64,000 nt of DNA from the NCBI GenBank assembly GCA_934307695.1, contig CAKRCS010000010.1:1-64000 (forward strand), read 5' to 3'. The translations under genes and the position numbers were made by a program. Position 1 is the stretch's first letter; each line of letters begins with the position of its first letter. Source of the DNA: an uncultured Agathobacter sp. (GTDB taxonomy: Bacteria; Bacillota; Clostridia; Lachnospirales; Lachnospiraceae). The notes under the pieces are model-generated. The model worked only from the letters and a program-made list of their open reading frames with translations, was not told the origin of the DNA and did no database searches. Of this stretch, positions 35,347 to 43,464 are shown piece after piece.

Positions 35347-35781
35347 TCACTTCATTTGCTGAATGCGCTTGTTCATCCTCTCTGCCTCTTTGCGGTAATA
35401 GCACATGAAAAGCGCCCGTAGGATAAATGCCACTCCAATCTGAATTGCCGCGATTATAATTCCCTGGAAAATAGATTGGGCACCACCCAGCCAGCCGACG
35501 GCATAAGCAACGATCGTGTAGACCACGCACCCGATTCCCATGTGGATCAGTACCCGGATCGGCATTGGCAGATTGTCTTTTTGGTATACGACAGATGGGA
35601 GTCCAAATCCCAAGCCTACCACAATACAGCCGGTAACCATCTTCGTAAACCGGTAATTATCCAAACTGAAATTCCCACCGTATGCAATATCAAAAACAAT
35701 TCCTGTCAGGCAAAAGATTGCCAGTGCAACTCCGATACTCATAACCGTAGCGCTGATCATGCTTTTCGTTATCTCTTTCAT
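35347..35781 (-). CDS. DUF3021 family membrane protein
   Basis: The start is placed at MKEITKSMISATV because of the GGAGGAGAAG site just upstream. The 144-residue protein has four hydrophobic segments (about residues 8-30, 45-65, 75-97, 105-125) and a basic C-terminal tail (RKEAERMNKRIQQMK). DUF3021 proteins are routinely encoded next to LytTR regulators, as here. The pair probably forms a membrane-coupled regulatory unit; the signal is unknown. Confidence 0.88.
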   Translation of the reverse strand: MKEITKSMISATVMSIGVALAIFCLTGIVFDIAYGGNFSLDNYRFTKMVTGCIVVGLGFGLPSVVYQKDNLPMPIRVLIHMGIGCVVYTIVAYAVGWLGGAQSIFQGIIIAAIQIGVAFILRALFMCYYRKEAERMNKRIQQMK

Positions 35782-35794
35782 CGTTCTTCTCCTC

Positions 35795-36232
35795 CTATAA
35801 GCCAAGATATTTTTTAAATTGTGGCAGATACCTTCTTGACACATAATCCTTGCATCCATTCTTCAATTTCAAAAGAAGGGTTCCGCTAAATCCGCTCTCA
35901 ACACTATCCATATAAGATAAGTTTACCAGTGTGGATTTTGATATCTGCATAAACTGCTTTCCCAACTGCTGCTCCAATTCATAGAGCCGCTTTCTCGATC
36001 GGTAACTTCGGTCTTTTCCGTAAATGACCGTATCCCCATTCTCCACCCTGACCATGTATATTTCCTTTGGCAGCAAAATAATGATATCCTTTTCATTCTG
36101 CAGGGCTGTGACCGGACTTTCGTTCAAGCTGAATCCATCGATCACACGCTGGATCTCGTCTGTCATCCTGTCCGTATAAATAATGGCGTATGGTTCTTTG
36201 TATTCCGTCGAAAGTGCTACACTTACTTTCAT
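35795..36232 (-). CDS. LytTR-domain DNA-binding regulator
   Basis: The start is placed at MKVSVALSTEYKEPYAI because AAAGGAGAATC precedes it. The 145-residue protein has a C-terminal LytTR domain (about residues 45-145). It includes KDIIILLPKEIYMVRVENGD, the LEQQLGKQFMQISKSTLVNL recognition region and GCKDYVSRRYLPQFKKYL. It lacks a receiver domain, so it is not a classical response regulator. It lies 13 bp ahead of the DUF3021 gene, a recurring operon in Firmicutes that often autoregulates. Confidence 0.92.
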   Translation of the reverse strand: MKVSVALSTEYKEPYAIIYTDRMTDEIQRVIDGFSLNESPVTALQNEKDIIILLPKEIYMVRVENGDTVIYGKDRSYRSRKRLYELEQQLGKQFMQISKSTLVNLSYMDSVESGFSGTLLLKLKNGCKDYVSRRYLPQFKKYLGL

Positions 36233-36332
36233 ATTTGATTCTCCTTTCGCTTCGTTGAGGACATCATACAATATCTTAACCGCCTTGTCTCACATTTCGC
36301 GATAAGTGGCAAAAAACAATAGGTAAACTGCA

Positions 36333-36360
36333 ACACCCCGAAGCTGACGCTCCGGGGTGT
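36333..36360 (-). terminator. Terminator between the XRE gene and the LytTR operon
   Basis: ACACCCCGAAGC / GCTCCGGGGTGT form a 12-bp stem with one mismatch and a 4-nt loop. The T-tract is weak. Confidence 0.65.
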
Positions 36361-36364
36361 AATA

Positions 36365-36412
36365 ATCTTGCTTATTATCTTGCTTACTATCTTGCGTATT
36401 ATCTTACTATTT
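36365..36412. repeat. 12-bp tandem repeat, four copies
   Basis: Four units of about 12 bp based on ATCTTGCTTATT run head to tail across the stop of the XRE gene. The first three differ at one or two positions and the fourth is more diverged. Confidence 0.8.
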
Positions 36413-37714
36413 AAATTTTTTCCGGAGATATACCAGAACAACCGCCAGACATTCGATGCCGTAAACGCCCCAGAAAATAGCGCGCCGGACTGCTGCGGTC
36501 TGCTCAGCCTCCTTTAGGTCTTGCTGGGTGCACACCGTGATCGGAAGGATCGTTCCGTCCTTTGCGGGATACCGGATGGTAACGACGTTTTTGTTGCGAG
36601 CCACATACTCGCAGACCACGTTGCCGTTCCTGTCCTCCAGCCTGCGCGTCAAAGCCTCCTCCTCGCTGATCTCGTTGCCATTCTGATCGTAATAGGTGCC
36701 TGCGCCGCTGTCCTCACTGGCAATCTCCACCGCATCCCCGTATGAGGTCGCTCCGTATTCATAATCCGCCGGAATATCCTGCTCCATATATTTGATGAAG
36801 CTGTCGTAATCCTCAAACGTCGTGCCTTTCATAAGGCTGAACGGTTCCGCGATCCAGATGGAAGTGGTAAGCTGTTCCGCCACAAATGTTACTGCCAACA
36901 GTGCGATCAGCACGATCGCGCAGCTGCGTTTCAGCTTATGGTTGTGCTGATAAGCCAAAAGCTCTTCCCCGGACAGCGTATATGTGCCTCTTTTTATAAG
37001 GGTTGCATTGAAAAAATACAACACGATGGCGTAGATCAGCAGACATACCGCCGCACCTACCGCGCCCCAAGCGAGCATACTGCCGGCTTCAAGCCCAAGG
37101 TTTGCGCCAACCAGAAGCAGCGGAGCGCAAAAACCGATAAAACCGATTGTCAATCCGATTGACTTCTGTGCCAGGCAGATAACTTTTCTCTTGTAACCGG
37201 AAAGCATCTCCTCATCCAGCCCTGCGTCCTCCACGCTTAAAAATGCCCGGTTTACGAATATTGCCTGACAGACTATGCTTGCGGCAAAAAAGAGCATTCC
37301 AAGGAAAAATCCCAACACCGCCTTTAAAAATGCCAGATTGCAGATCAGCGCAACGATCAGACCGACCGCCGAAACTCCCATCGCGATATAGAAGCAGTTC
37401 GTATACTGCGTCAGCGTGGACTTTAACAATCGCTGGCGCTGTTTTTCTGCCTTTGGCGTCGTCTCGTCTGCACTCTCTGATGCCTCGGCGCGCTCCGTCG
37501 GTGATTTCCGTTCCCCGCGGAGCAATTCGTCGCAGGTCACATCAAAGATTTCCGCAATGATCGGAATTACCGCCAGATCCGGTGCGCCGTCGTTTCGCTC
37601 CCACCGGCTGACCGTCTTGTCTGATACATTCAGGCGATCCGCCAACTCCTTCTGTGTCATGCCATTTGCTTTTCGTAATGCGGCAATAAAACCGCCGATC
37701 GTTTTCTTTTCCAT
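36407..37714 (-). CDS. XRE-family regulator with C-terminal membrane domain
   Basis: The start is placed at MEKKTIGGFIAALRK, 6 nt after GGAGGAGG. The 435-residue protein has an N-terminal Cro/C1-type helix-turn-helix (about residues 5-60, MTQKELADRLNVSDKTVSRW) and a charged linker (about 65-95). Five or six hydrophobic segments (about 100-290) and an extracytoplasmic region before a final span near the C-terminus (about 412-430) follow. This one-component, membrane-tethered regulator layout is common in Firmicutes near exporters or stress genes. The target is unknown; adjacent candidates are the LytTR/DUF3021 pair. Confidence 0.88.
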   Translation of the reverse strand: MEKKTIGGFIAALRKANGMTQKELADRLNVSDKTVSRWERNDGAPDLAVIPIIAEIFDVTCDELLRGERKSPTERAEASESADETTPKAEKQRQRLLKSTLTQYTNCFYIAMGVSAVGLIVALICNLAFLKAVLGFFLGMLFFAASIVCQAIFVNRAFLSVEDAGLDEEMLSGYKRKVICLAQKSIGLTIGFIGFCAPLLLVGANLGLEAGSMLAWGAVGAAVCLLIYAIVLYFFNATLIKRGTYTLSGEELLAYQHNHKLKRSCAIVLIALLAVTFVAEQLTTSIWIAEPFSLMKGTTFEDYDSFIKYMEQDIPADYEYGATSYGDAVEIASEDSGAGTYYDQNGNEISEEEALTRRLEDRNGNVVCEYVARNKNVVTIRYPAKDGTILPITVCTQQDLKEAEQTAAVRRAIFWGVYGIECLAVVLVYLRKKFK

Positions 37715-37858
37715 AGTCATCCTCCTCCCGGATATGCAAAGCTGCTTTTGTTTTCACCTTGATTCTACGTTTCCGAGGGTGAGAATACCACCCAAAAGAC
37801 TTGGAATCTCTCTCATATTCCGGGAATTACATATAAACAGCGAATCCACGCCACCCGA

Positions 37859-38167
37859 TCAGGCATCTTTTAGAAATTCTGTATGATAAATTACTTCCTT
37901 TCCAAGACTTTTTGCAAACGCAATCTCCTTCTTCACCTGCTCGCCAATATAGCCGTGAAGATCAACCACATAAACCGCATCTGCAAGTTCTATCTTTTTA
38001 AAATGTGCCGAATTTAGAGCTTTTATATCCTCTTCGCCAAGCTCCAATTTATCTTCATTATAAACACATTGCAGCACACACATATCATGCTTTGCCTCCA
38101 AATCAAACGCAATTCGTTTCATTTCTTCCGCAAATTTCATGCTTCCGCAGATCGTAGCTATTTTCAA
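37859..38167 (-). CDS. Nucleoside 2-deoxyribosyltransferase-like small protein
   Basis: This 102-residue Rossmann-like protein has TICGSMKFAEEMKRIAFDLE at its N-terminus and AVYVVDLHGYIGEQVKKEIAFA. This is the DxxGYxGxxVxxEI pattern of the nucleoside 2-deoxyribosyltransferase/TIR-like superfamily. In that family the final Glu is the nucleophile, and it is present here. The start codon is TTG with a strong GGAGGAGCAAC site. It could act in nucleotide salvage or sanitation; the substrate is not inferable. msrA lies 21 bp upstream on the same strand. Confidence 0.78.
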   Translation of the reverse strand: MKIATICGSMKFAEEMKRIAFDLEAKHDMCVLQCVYNEDKLELGEEDIKALNSAHFKKIELADAVYVVDLHGYIGEQVKKEIAFAKSLGKEVIYHTEFLKDA

Positions 38168-38188
38168 AGTTGCTCCTCCATAAGATTT

Positions 38189-38671
38189 TTATTTATGCCT
38201 GTATTTATTCAGTACCGCGTCCGGGATATGGCAATAGCTGCAATCCTCCGGGAATCGCTCCAGATGGTGCTGATGCTCCTCGGCGCTTCTGACATAATTG
38301 GTTAATGGCAGCACTTCTACGACAATTTTATCCCGATCTTCCCGCTGTTCGATAAAATTTCTGGCTTCTTCAAGATGCGCCGTAGATGTACTGTATATTC
38401 CGGTTCTATACTTTTTCCCGACATCAACACCCTGCTTGTTAAGACTGTACGGATCAATTATTTCAAAGAGATGCCCCATAAGGTCTGTGATCGTGGTTGC
38501 CTTTTCATCAAAGCTAACCTTCACGCATTCCGCGTATCCGTCATACTTACCATCCAGAGTGTTTGTTTTTCCGTTGGCTCTTCCTGCCTCTGTCATTTGA
38601 ACACCCGGCAGGCTATCAAAAAAGTGCTGCACGCCCCAAAGGCAGCCACCGGCTATGTATACTGTTTCCAT
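38189..38671 (-). CDS. msrA: Peptide-methionine (S)-S-oxide reductase MsrA
   Basis: This is a 160-residue repair enzyme for oxidised methionine. The catalytic cysteine lies in AGGCLWGVQHFFDSLPGV near residue 10; most relatives read GCFWG, so Leu replaces Phe in the active-site wall. Other family features are TNTLDGKYDGYAECVKVSFD, FFEIIDPYSLNKQGVDVGKKYRTGIY (with Leu for the initial Phe) and HQHHLERFPEDCSYCHIPD. It lies in a unit with the deoxyribosyltransferase-like gene. Confidence 0.95.
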   Translation of the reverse strand: METVYIAGGCLWGVQHFFDSLPGVQMTEAGRANGKTNTLDGKYDGYAECVKVSFDEKATTITDLMGHLFEIIDPYSLNKQGVDVGKKYRTGIYSTSTAHLEEARNFIEQREDRDKIVVEVLPLTNYVRSAEEHQHHLERFPEDCSYCHIPDAVLNKYRHK

Positions 38672-38710
38672 GTTTCTTCTATCCTCGTATCCTCATCAAA
38701 ACTAATAATC

Positions 38711-39304
38711 TCATACCATTACCTCCACATACATCATAACTGCATCCCTTACTCCAAGCCTAACTGCGTATTCAATCAATCTTGTCAGATTCTTTTCCTT
38801 GGAGGCCATATATTCTTTGATTGCAGTCTGATATAGCTGGATTTCATATTTTTTTCTGTCCTTGATCAAATCACAAATACATCTTTCCTTGTCATATACC
38901 TTAACCATATTTCCACTACTTGATGGAACCTCGCAAATTCCCATATCTATAATTTCTGCGTTGGCATAATGGACTTCTTTGTTTTTATTTTTGATATGCG
39001 AAGCGTTGTAACCAACAGGAACTGTAAAACAAATATGACTGTACTCTCTGTCAGTCAGACCATGTAGATACAAAGCAGTTTCTCCTGAGTAGATAATATT
39101 CTTGTTCCGCTCCTGAAGTACAAACAGCTCATCCAGCCACACATCCTCTAAAATGTAGATTCCATGCGCCACTTTTTCCATGCCATGCTCTCTGATGTAT
39201 TTTGAAACAGATGGCTTTGATACACCTGACTCAACTGCTTTAGATGTAATCAAATATCCGTTATCTTTTTCAATTAAGGCATCCAAAATATCAGATGTTG
39301 CCAT
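38711..39304 (-). CDS. AbiEi-like antitoxin-type protein, no toxin partner
   Basis: The 197-residue cytosolic protein has an N-terminal winged helix-turn-helix (about residues 1-50, SKAVESGVSKPSVSKYIREH). The AbiEi pattern follows: GIYILEDVWLDELFVLQERN, SGETALYLHGLTDREY and ICDLIKDRKK. In type IV toxin-antitoxin systems this protein represses its operon and counters the nucleotidyltransferase toxin AbiEii. No AbiEii-like gene is next to it on either side, so it is an orphan. It is monocistronic with an AAGGAG site. Confidence 0.85.
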   Translation of the reverse strand: MATSDILDALIEKDNGYLITSKAVESGVSKPSVSKYIREHGMEKVAHGIYILEDVWLDELFVLQERNKNIIYSGETALYLHGLTDREYSHICFTVPVGYNASHIKNKNKEVHYANAEIIDMGICEVPSSSGNMVKVYDKERCICDLIKDRKKYEIQLYQTAIKEYMASKEKNLTRLIEYAVRLGVRDAVMMYVEVMV

Positions 39305-39396
39305 AGCAGCTCTCCTTATAATTTTTACTTTTACGCTTAAATTTTAAATCTATTATGCGCAAAAGTAAATAATTTTATTCTATTTTTCAAAAATAA

Positions 39397-39429
39397 CCCC
39401 GGCAAGAACGTTATGTCATTCTTGCCAGG
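39397..39429 (-). terminator. Terminator of the methyltransferase-GNAT unit
   Basis: CCTGGCAAGAA / TTCTTGCCGGG on the minus strand form an 11-bp stem with about a 10-nt loop, followed by GGTTATTTTTG. Confidence 0.82.
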
Positions 39430-39439
39430 GTTCCCTGAT

Positions 39440-39985
39440 TTATAATACCAGCCTCATGTATACAAGCTCCTGCGCGCCGGAATACTTCGAGATAAATCCA
39501 AGCGGATTGCGCCCATACTCCACGAACCCAATGTTTTTGTACATATTGACCGCTCTCTCGTTATCTGCGACAACCTCCAGCTCCAGCTGCTTGTAGCCAG
39601 CATTTTTGGCGCATTGCACACAGGCGTTCATGATCTTTTTGCCGATGCCAAGTCCCCAGTATGCCTTTACGACATCAACGCCAAATTCCGCGCGGTGTCT
39701 GACTTTGTATTTATTGCCAACGGCAAAAACGCTTGCTGTGGCGACGATTTTGTCGTTTATGACAGCTAACAGCATTACTTCGTTATCGCTCTCGGCTACT
39801 TTCTGGAGATATTCGCTCTCGCCTTTTGCATCGAATTTATGCTCGTCCGGATAGGAACGCAGGTAATCCGACTCGCTGTGTGTCACCACGAACAGCTCCG
39901 ACATTGCAGGTCCATCTTCATAAACGGCATTTCGTATTATGCAGTCTTGTCCGTTTTTCAGGACTACTTTTTCTTTATATTGCAT
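39440..39985 (-). CDS. GNAT family N-acetyltransferase
   Basis: The 181-residue acetyltransferase has an N-terminal region IRNAVYEDGPAMSELF and core strand GVDVVKAYWGLGIGKKIMNA, which contains the acetyl-CoA pyrophosphate loop (Gly-Leu-Gly-Ile-Gly-Lys). NMYKNIGFVEYGRNPLGF follows. It resembles the RimI/PhnO-like branch that includes resistance acetyltransferases. It lies 22 bp downstream of the methyltransferase and shares its leader-controlled transcript, so it may belong to the same inducible response. The substrate is unknown. Confidence 0.88.
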   Translation of the reverse strand: MQYKEKVVLKNGQDCIIRNAVYEDGPAMSELFVVTHSESDYLRSYPDEHKFDAKGESEYLQKVAESDNEVMLLAVINDKIVATASVFAVGNKYKVRHRAEFGVDVVKAYWGLGIGKKIMNACVQCAKNAGYKQLELEVVADNERAVNMYKNIGFVEYGRNPLGFISKYSGAQELVYMRLVL

Positions 39986-40007
39986 TTTGTTCTCCTTCCG
40001 GCAAATT

Positions 40008-40772
40008 CTATTTTTGCTTGCGCAGCACCAATAAAAAGCGATGGATCTTTCCTTCCACGCAACCGTTTTGCTCTAAAATCTGTTGTGCATACAGCAATCT
40101 GTCTTTGCATTTATCCACAGAAAAGTCGGGAAATTCCCACTCTATAATATGCGCAAACCAGACAAGCGCACCTATATCGAAAAATTTGATCGGTCTGAAG
40201 CATTCCTGCGCATCCAGGATTTCAAAACCGGCACCGCAAAACTGTCTGCTTACAATGTCCAGATACTGTTCCGGAAATGGAAGCTCCGTTTTACCTAAGA
40301 GAAGTTCCACCAATTCACGGTCATTCTCAGCGCCTACCTGTTCGGTGATAAAAATTCCTCCGCCTTTCAAAACGCGATGTATTTCTTTGACATTAAAATC
40401 CCCATGACGATTGATGACAATGTCAAATTCAGAATCACTAAATGGCAACGAATCTCTTCCGTCGCCCGCACGGAAATCAATCCCAAGCGGCAGTAAGGTC
40501 TCTCTGCATAACTGAACATTTGGGGGATAGGCTTCGGTTGCACATGTCTTTTCATAAGGATGGCAGAGTGATAACAGAAATTCGCCGCCACCTGTGTCGA
40601 TGTCCAGCAATTTCATTTCCGGCTTTAGGTAATCCTGTATGATATGCTGATAGCTCCAAGGCAAGTCCGATTCCTCCGTATATCTCCCTTCGATATGCGA
40701 AAAGTCCCACCCGTGGATGTGTGCAATGCTTTCTTCTCTTTTCCAAATATTTATAAGTTCATTTTCTTTCAT
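40008..40772 (-). CDS. Class I SAM-dependent methyltransferase behind a leader peptide
   Basis: The start is placed at MKENELINIWKREES because AAAAAGGAGTAGC precedes it. The 254-residue protein has motif I LLDIDTGGGEFLLSLC (about residues 54-69) for S-adenosylmethionine, FRAGDGRDSLPFSDSEFDIV (motifs II-III) and HRVLKGGGIFITEQ. It has no zinc finger, so it is not a classic RlmA. The 160-nt upstream region encodes a 12-residue peptide overlapping a large hairpin, a design known from antibiotic-inducible genes. The substrate could be rRNA or a small molecule; this is not determined. Confidence 0.85.
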   Translation of the reverse strand: MKENELINIWKREESIAHIHGWDFSHIEGRYTEESDLPWSYQHIIQDYLKPEMKLLDIDTGGGEFLLSLCHPYEKTCATEAYPPNVQLCRETLLPLGIDFRAGDGRDSLPFSDSEFDIVINRHGDFNVKEIHRVLKGGGIFITEQVGAENDRELVELLLGKTELPFPEQYLDIVSRQFCGAGFEILDAQECFRPIKFFDIGALVWFAHIIEWEFPDFSVDKCKDRLLYAQQILEQNGCVEGKIHRFLLVLRKQK

Positions 40773-40816
40773 CGTAGCTACTCCTTTTTGAATGTTATTT
40801 TTATACATCAATTAAA

Positions 40817-40885
40817 GGTGCAGCCAACCTGACAACATCATAAAATAACCTCGATACAACCTGTTGCCAGATTTACAACTGCACC
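40817..40885 (-). promoter_or_regulatory. Attenuator-like hairpin overlapping the leader ORF
   Basis: On the minus strand GGTGCAG (40885-40879, inside leader codons 9-11) pairs with CTGCACC (40823-40817). An inner stem GGCAACA / TGTTGTC stacks within it. The segment CTACTC at 40891-40886 could instead pair with GAGTAG in the methyltransferase ribosome site (40783-40778). Confidence 0.65.
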
Positions 40886-40911
40886 GAGTAGTTACCTCGA
40901 ATAAGCCTCAT
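40873..40911 (-). CDS. Putative 12-residue regulatory leader peptide
   Basis: The minus strand encodes MRLIRGNYSVQL followed by TAA, with an AAAGGTGGTGA ribosome site upstream and a promoter whose start would lie about 20 nt before the ATG. The stop codon lies in the loop of the large hairpin. The Met-Arg-Leu opening equals the minimal macrolide-dependent arrest motif known from the ErmD leader. Its placement ahead of a methyltransferase makes drug-dependent stalling plausible, but that is inference. Confidence 0.62.
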   Translation of the reverse strand: MRLIRGNYSVQL

Positions 40912-40938
40912 CTTGTGAGTTCACCACCTTTCAAATTA

Positions 40939-40967
40939 TCTATATCAATATAGCATTTCTCCGCCAA
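40939..40967 (-). promoter_or_regulatory. Promoter for the leader peptide-methyltransferase-GNAT unit
   Basis: The minus strand reads TTGGCG, 17-bp spacer, TATAGA. It is 28 bp upstream of the leader ATG, leaving about 160 nt of transcribed leader before the methyltransferase. Confidence 0.65.
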
Positions 40968-41001
40968 GAAACGCTCCCCTTACCGCGCTATTTCCCAGCT
41001 C

Positions 41002-41394
41002 CTACAACCACCACTCCGGCGTAAGTTCGCCAAGCGTTACGACACGCTTGTTTTCGTAATCCATCATGATCTCGATATTGCGGTAATCCTCCGGCATCAA
41101 CTGCGTCATAAATTCGCGGCACGCTCCGCATGGCGGGATCGCTTTTCCATCACGATCGATCGCAATAACCCGCTTGATCGCATCCTCTCCATTTGTGATC
41201 ATGTTAAAAATCGCATTGCGCTCGGCGCATACACCCAGCGTACACGCGGTGTCAACGCAGACTCCAACATAGATGTTCCCTGATACGGATTCCACGGCTG
41301 CCGCAACACCGCCTGCTTCGATTATTTTTGAGACTTCTCTCGGTCTTAAGACCTTCTTCGCTGCGTTATATAGTTCATTCCATTTTTCGTTCAT
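41002..41394 (-). CDS. Cytidine deaminase-like protein
   Basis: The 130-residue zinc deaminase has the active-site motifs CAERNAIFNMI (zinc Cys and catalytic Glu) and PPCGACREFMTQL (two zinc Cys). The family opening is LYNAAKKVLRPREVSKIIEAGGVAAAVES in outline. It ends in LGELTPEWWL. This deaminates cytidine or a related nucleoside for salvage; some relatives act on blasticidin S, so the substrate is not certain. It is monocistronic with AGAGG upstream. Confidence 0.9.
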   Translation of the reverse strand: MNEKWNELYNAAKKVLRPREVSKIIEAGGVAAAVESVSGNIYVGVCVDTACTLGVCAERNAIFNMITNGEDAIKRVIAIDRDGKAIPPCGACREFMTQLMPEDYRNIEIMMDYENKRVVTLGELTPEWWL

Positions 41395-41460
41395 TCTTAA
41401 ATACCTCTTTGTAAAATTCCTTTACAACTTCATTCTGCCCTGCACAATCTCCTAAAGCAA

Positions 41461-41512
41461 AAAGCAGCGCCGGCTGAGGTTGTTTGTAAAACACCCCGGT
41501 TGACGCTGCTTT
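41461..41512 (-). terminator. Terminator of glgB
   Basis: AAAGCAGCG / CGCTGCTTT form a 9-bp outer stem with an inner partial stem (CCGG/CCGG), followed on the minus strand by TTTGCTTT, 32 bp past the glgB stop. Confidence 0.78.
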
Positions 41513-41543
41513 TACGCATATTCCGGTTTACCCGGAACTTTAT

Positions 41544-43448
41544 TTAAAACTTAAATACCGCTACGCCATACGCCGGAAGCGGGTAAGCCAAGGAGTATTT
41601 CCTGCCATCGCAAGGAATCTTCTCTGCCTTGTAGCTTGTCGGGCGTGCTTCGTCCTCGCCGCCGAATTTCTTGTCCTCACTGTTCAAAATCAGCTTATAG
41701 CTCTTTTTCTTCGGAACACCGACGCGGTACTCTAAACGCTCCACCGGAGTGAAGTTGATCACAAACAACAGATTGTTCTGACCATCCTTGCTCTTTCTCA
41801 CGAAGCTGAAAATACTTCTGTCGCAGTCGTCCGCATTGATCCACTCAAAGCCCGCCCAGGTAGTGTCCTGCTCGTACATACACGGATTGTTCTTGTAGAT
41901 ATGCAGCAGCTCCTTCATCCAGTCCTGAACCTTCTTGTGGTTCGGGTTCTCAAGGAGATACCAGTCCAGCTCTCTTGCCTCGCTCCACTCCTGCTCCTGC
42001 GCGAACTCCTGTCCCATGAACAGAAGCTTCTTGCCGGAATGTCCCATCATAAAGGCATATCCCGCCATCAGGTTCTTGAACTTATCCCCCTCAAGTCCCG
42101 GCATCTTGTTAAGCATGGAACATTTTAGATGAACGACCTCGTCATGGGAAAGTACCAAAATATACTTCTCGCTCTCGTTGTAGCTCATGGCAAACGTCAT
42201 CTTGTTGTGGTTATTCTTGCGGAAATATGGATCAAGCTTCATATAATCCAGGAAGTCATGCATCCATCCCATGTTCCACTTGTAGGAGAAGTTAAGACCA
42301 TCCTCCTCAACCTTGCCGGTCACCTTCGGCCATGCAGTCGATTCCTCCGCGATCATGACAGCGCCCGGATTTCTTCCGAGGATCAGCGTGTTGATATGCT
42401 TGAAAAACTCGATCGCTTCGAGGTTCTTGTTGCCGCCGTATTTGTTCGGAATCCACTGACCGTTTTCCTTGCCGTAATCCAGATAGAGCATCGATGCAAC
42501 TGCATCCACGCGAAGTCCGTCGATATGGTAATTCTCAACCCACATCAGCGCGCTTCCGATCAGGAAATTCTTAACCTCTGTGCGTGAGTAGTCAAAGATC
42601 TTCGTACCCCAGTCCGGATGCTCCCCCTTGCGCGGATCGGCATACTCGAAAAGTGCCGTGCCGTCAAACTCCGCAAGCCCGTGTGCATCCTTCGGAAAAT
42701 GCGCCGGTACCCAGTCCAAGATCACACCGATCTTGTTCTTGTGGCATTCGTTTACGAAGTATGCAAAATCCTTCGGTGTGCCGTAGCGGGAGGTCGGTGC
42801 GTAATATCCGGTAACCTGATAGCCCCAGGAACCATCAAACGGATACTCGGAAATTCCCATAAGCTCGATATGCGTGTAGCCCATCTCCTTCACATAGGAA
42901 ATCAGCGATTTTGCCAGCTCACGATATGTATAAAAGCCCTCATCCTCACGTCCCGGATGGCGCATCCATGATCCCGGATGTACCTCGTAGATCGACATCG
43001 GCTGCGCGTAAATATCTTCCTTTGCTGCCTCTGCGCGGGACTTCATCCACACAGAATCAGACCATCTAAAATGGCTGATATCAGTTACCACGGAAGCGGT
43101 TCCCGGTCGAAGCTCCGCATAGTTTGCGAACGGATCTGCCTTATACAGCTTTCTTCCGTCCGGCGTGTAGATCAGGAACTTGTAAAGAGCACCCTCTTTT
43201 ACCCCCGGAATGAAAAGCTCGTACACGCCCATGCTCTCCGGCTGTACGCGGTTCATCCGGTATTCGCTCTCGTTCCACTCGTTGAAGTCACCGATAACAG
43301 CTACACTTGCAGCATGTGGTGCCCATACATCAAAAATTACTCCTTTTTTTCCATCTACGGTTGCGGCATGTGCGCCCATCTTGCGGTAGATGTCATAGTG
43401 TGTCCCCTGTCCAAACAGGTAACAGTCCATCTCTGTAAAATTATTCAT
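41544..43448 (-). CDS. glgB: 1,4-alpha-glucan branching enzyme
   Basis: This enzyme introduces alpha-1,6 branches into glycogen. The 634-residue GH13 protein has an N-terminal CBM48 domain (about residues 30-120, VIFDVWAPHAASVAVIGDFN). The catalytic barrel has the conserved motifs DWVPAHFPKD, DGLRVDAVASMLYLDYG (nucleophile Asp), AEESTAWPKV (acid/base Glu) and LSHDEVVH. A C-terminal beta domain follows. No other glycogen gene is adjacent; it follows a TPR/AAA protein gene by 16 bp and is probably cotranscribed with it. Confidence 0.96.
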   Translation of the reverse strand: MNNFTEMDCYLFGQGTHYDIYRKMGAHAATVDGKKGVIFDVWAPHAASVAVIGDFNEWNESEYRMNRVQPESMGVYELFIPGVKEGALYKFLIYTPDGRKLYKADPFANYAELRPGTASVVTDISHFRWSDSVWMKSRAEAAKEDIYAQPMSIYEVHPGSWMRHPGREDEGFYTYRELAKSLISYVKEMGYTHIELMGISEYPFDGSWGYQVTGYYAPTSRYGTPKDFAYFVNECHKNKIGVILDWVPAHFPKDAHGLAEFDGTALFEYADPRKGEHPDWGTKIFDYSRTEVKNFLIGSALMWVENYHIDGLRVDAVASMLYLDYGKENGQWIPNKYGGNKNLEAIEFFKHINTLILGRNPGAVMIAEESTAWPKVTGKVEEDGLNFSYKWNMGWMHDFLDYMKLDPYFRKNNHNKMTFAMSYNESEKYILVLSHDEVVHLKCSMLNKMPGLEGDKFKNLMAGYAFMMGHSGKKLLFMGQEFAQEQEWSEARELDWYLLENPNHKKVQDWMKELLHIYKNNPCMYEQDTTWAGFEWINADDCDRSIFSFVRKSKDGQNNLLFVINFTPVERLEYRVGVPKKKSYKLILNSEDKKFGGEDEARPTSYKAEKIPCDGRKYSLAYPLPAYGVAVFKF

Positions 43449-43464
43449 TTACCCCTCCACCTTA

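Noticed and set aside
38189..38671. MsrA with GCLWG instead of GCFWG as a possible inactive enzyme
   Set aside because: The catalytic Cys and the other conserved residues are present, and a Phe-to-Leu change in this position alone is not evidence of lost function.
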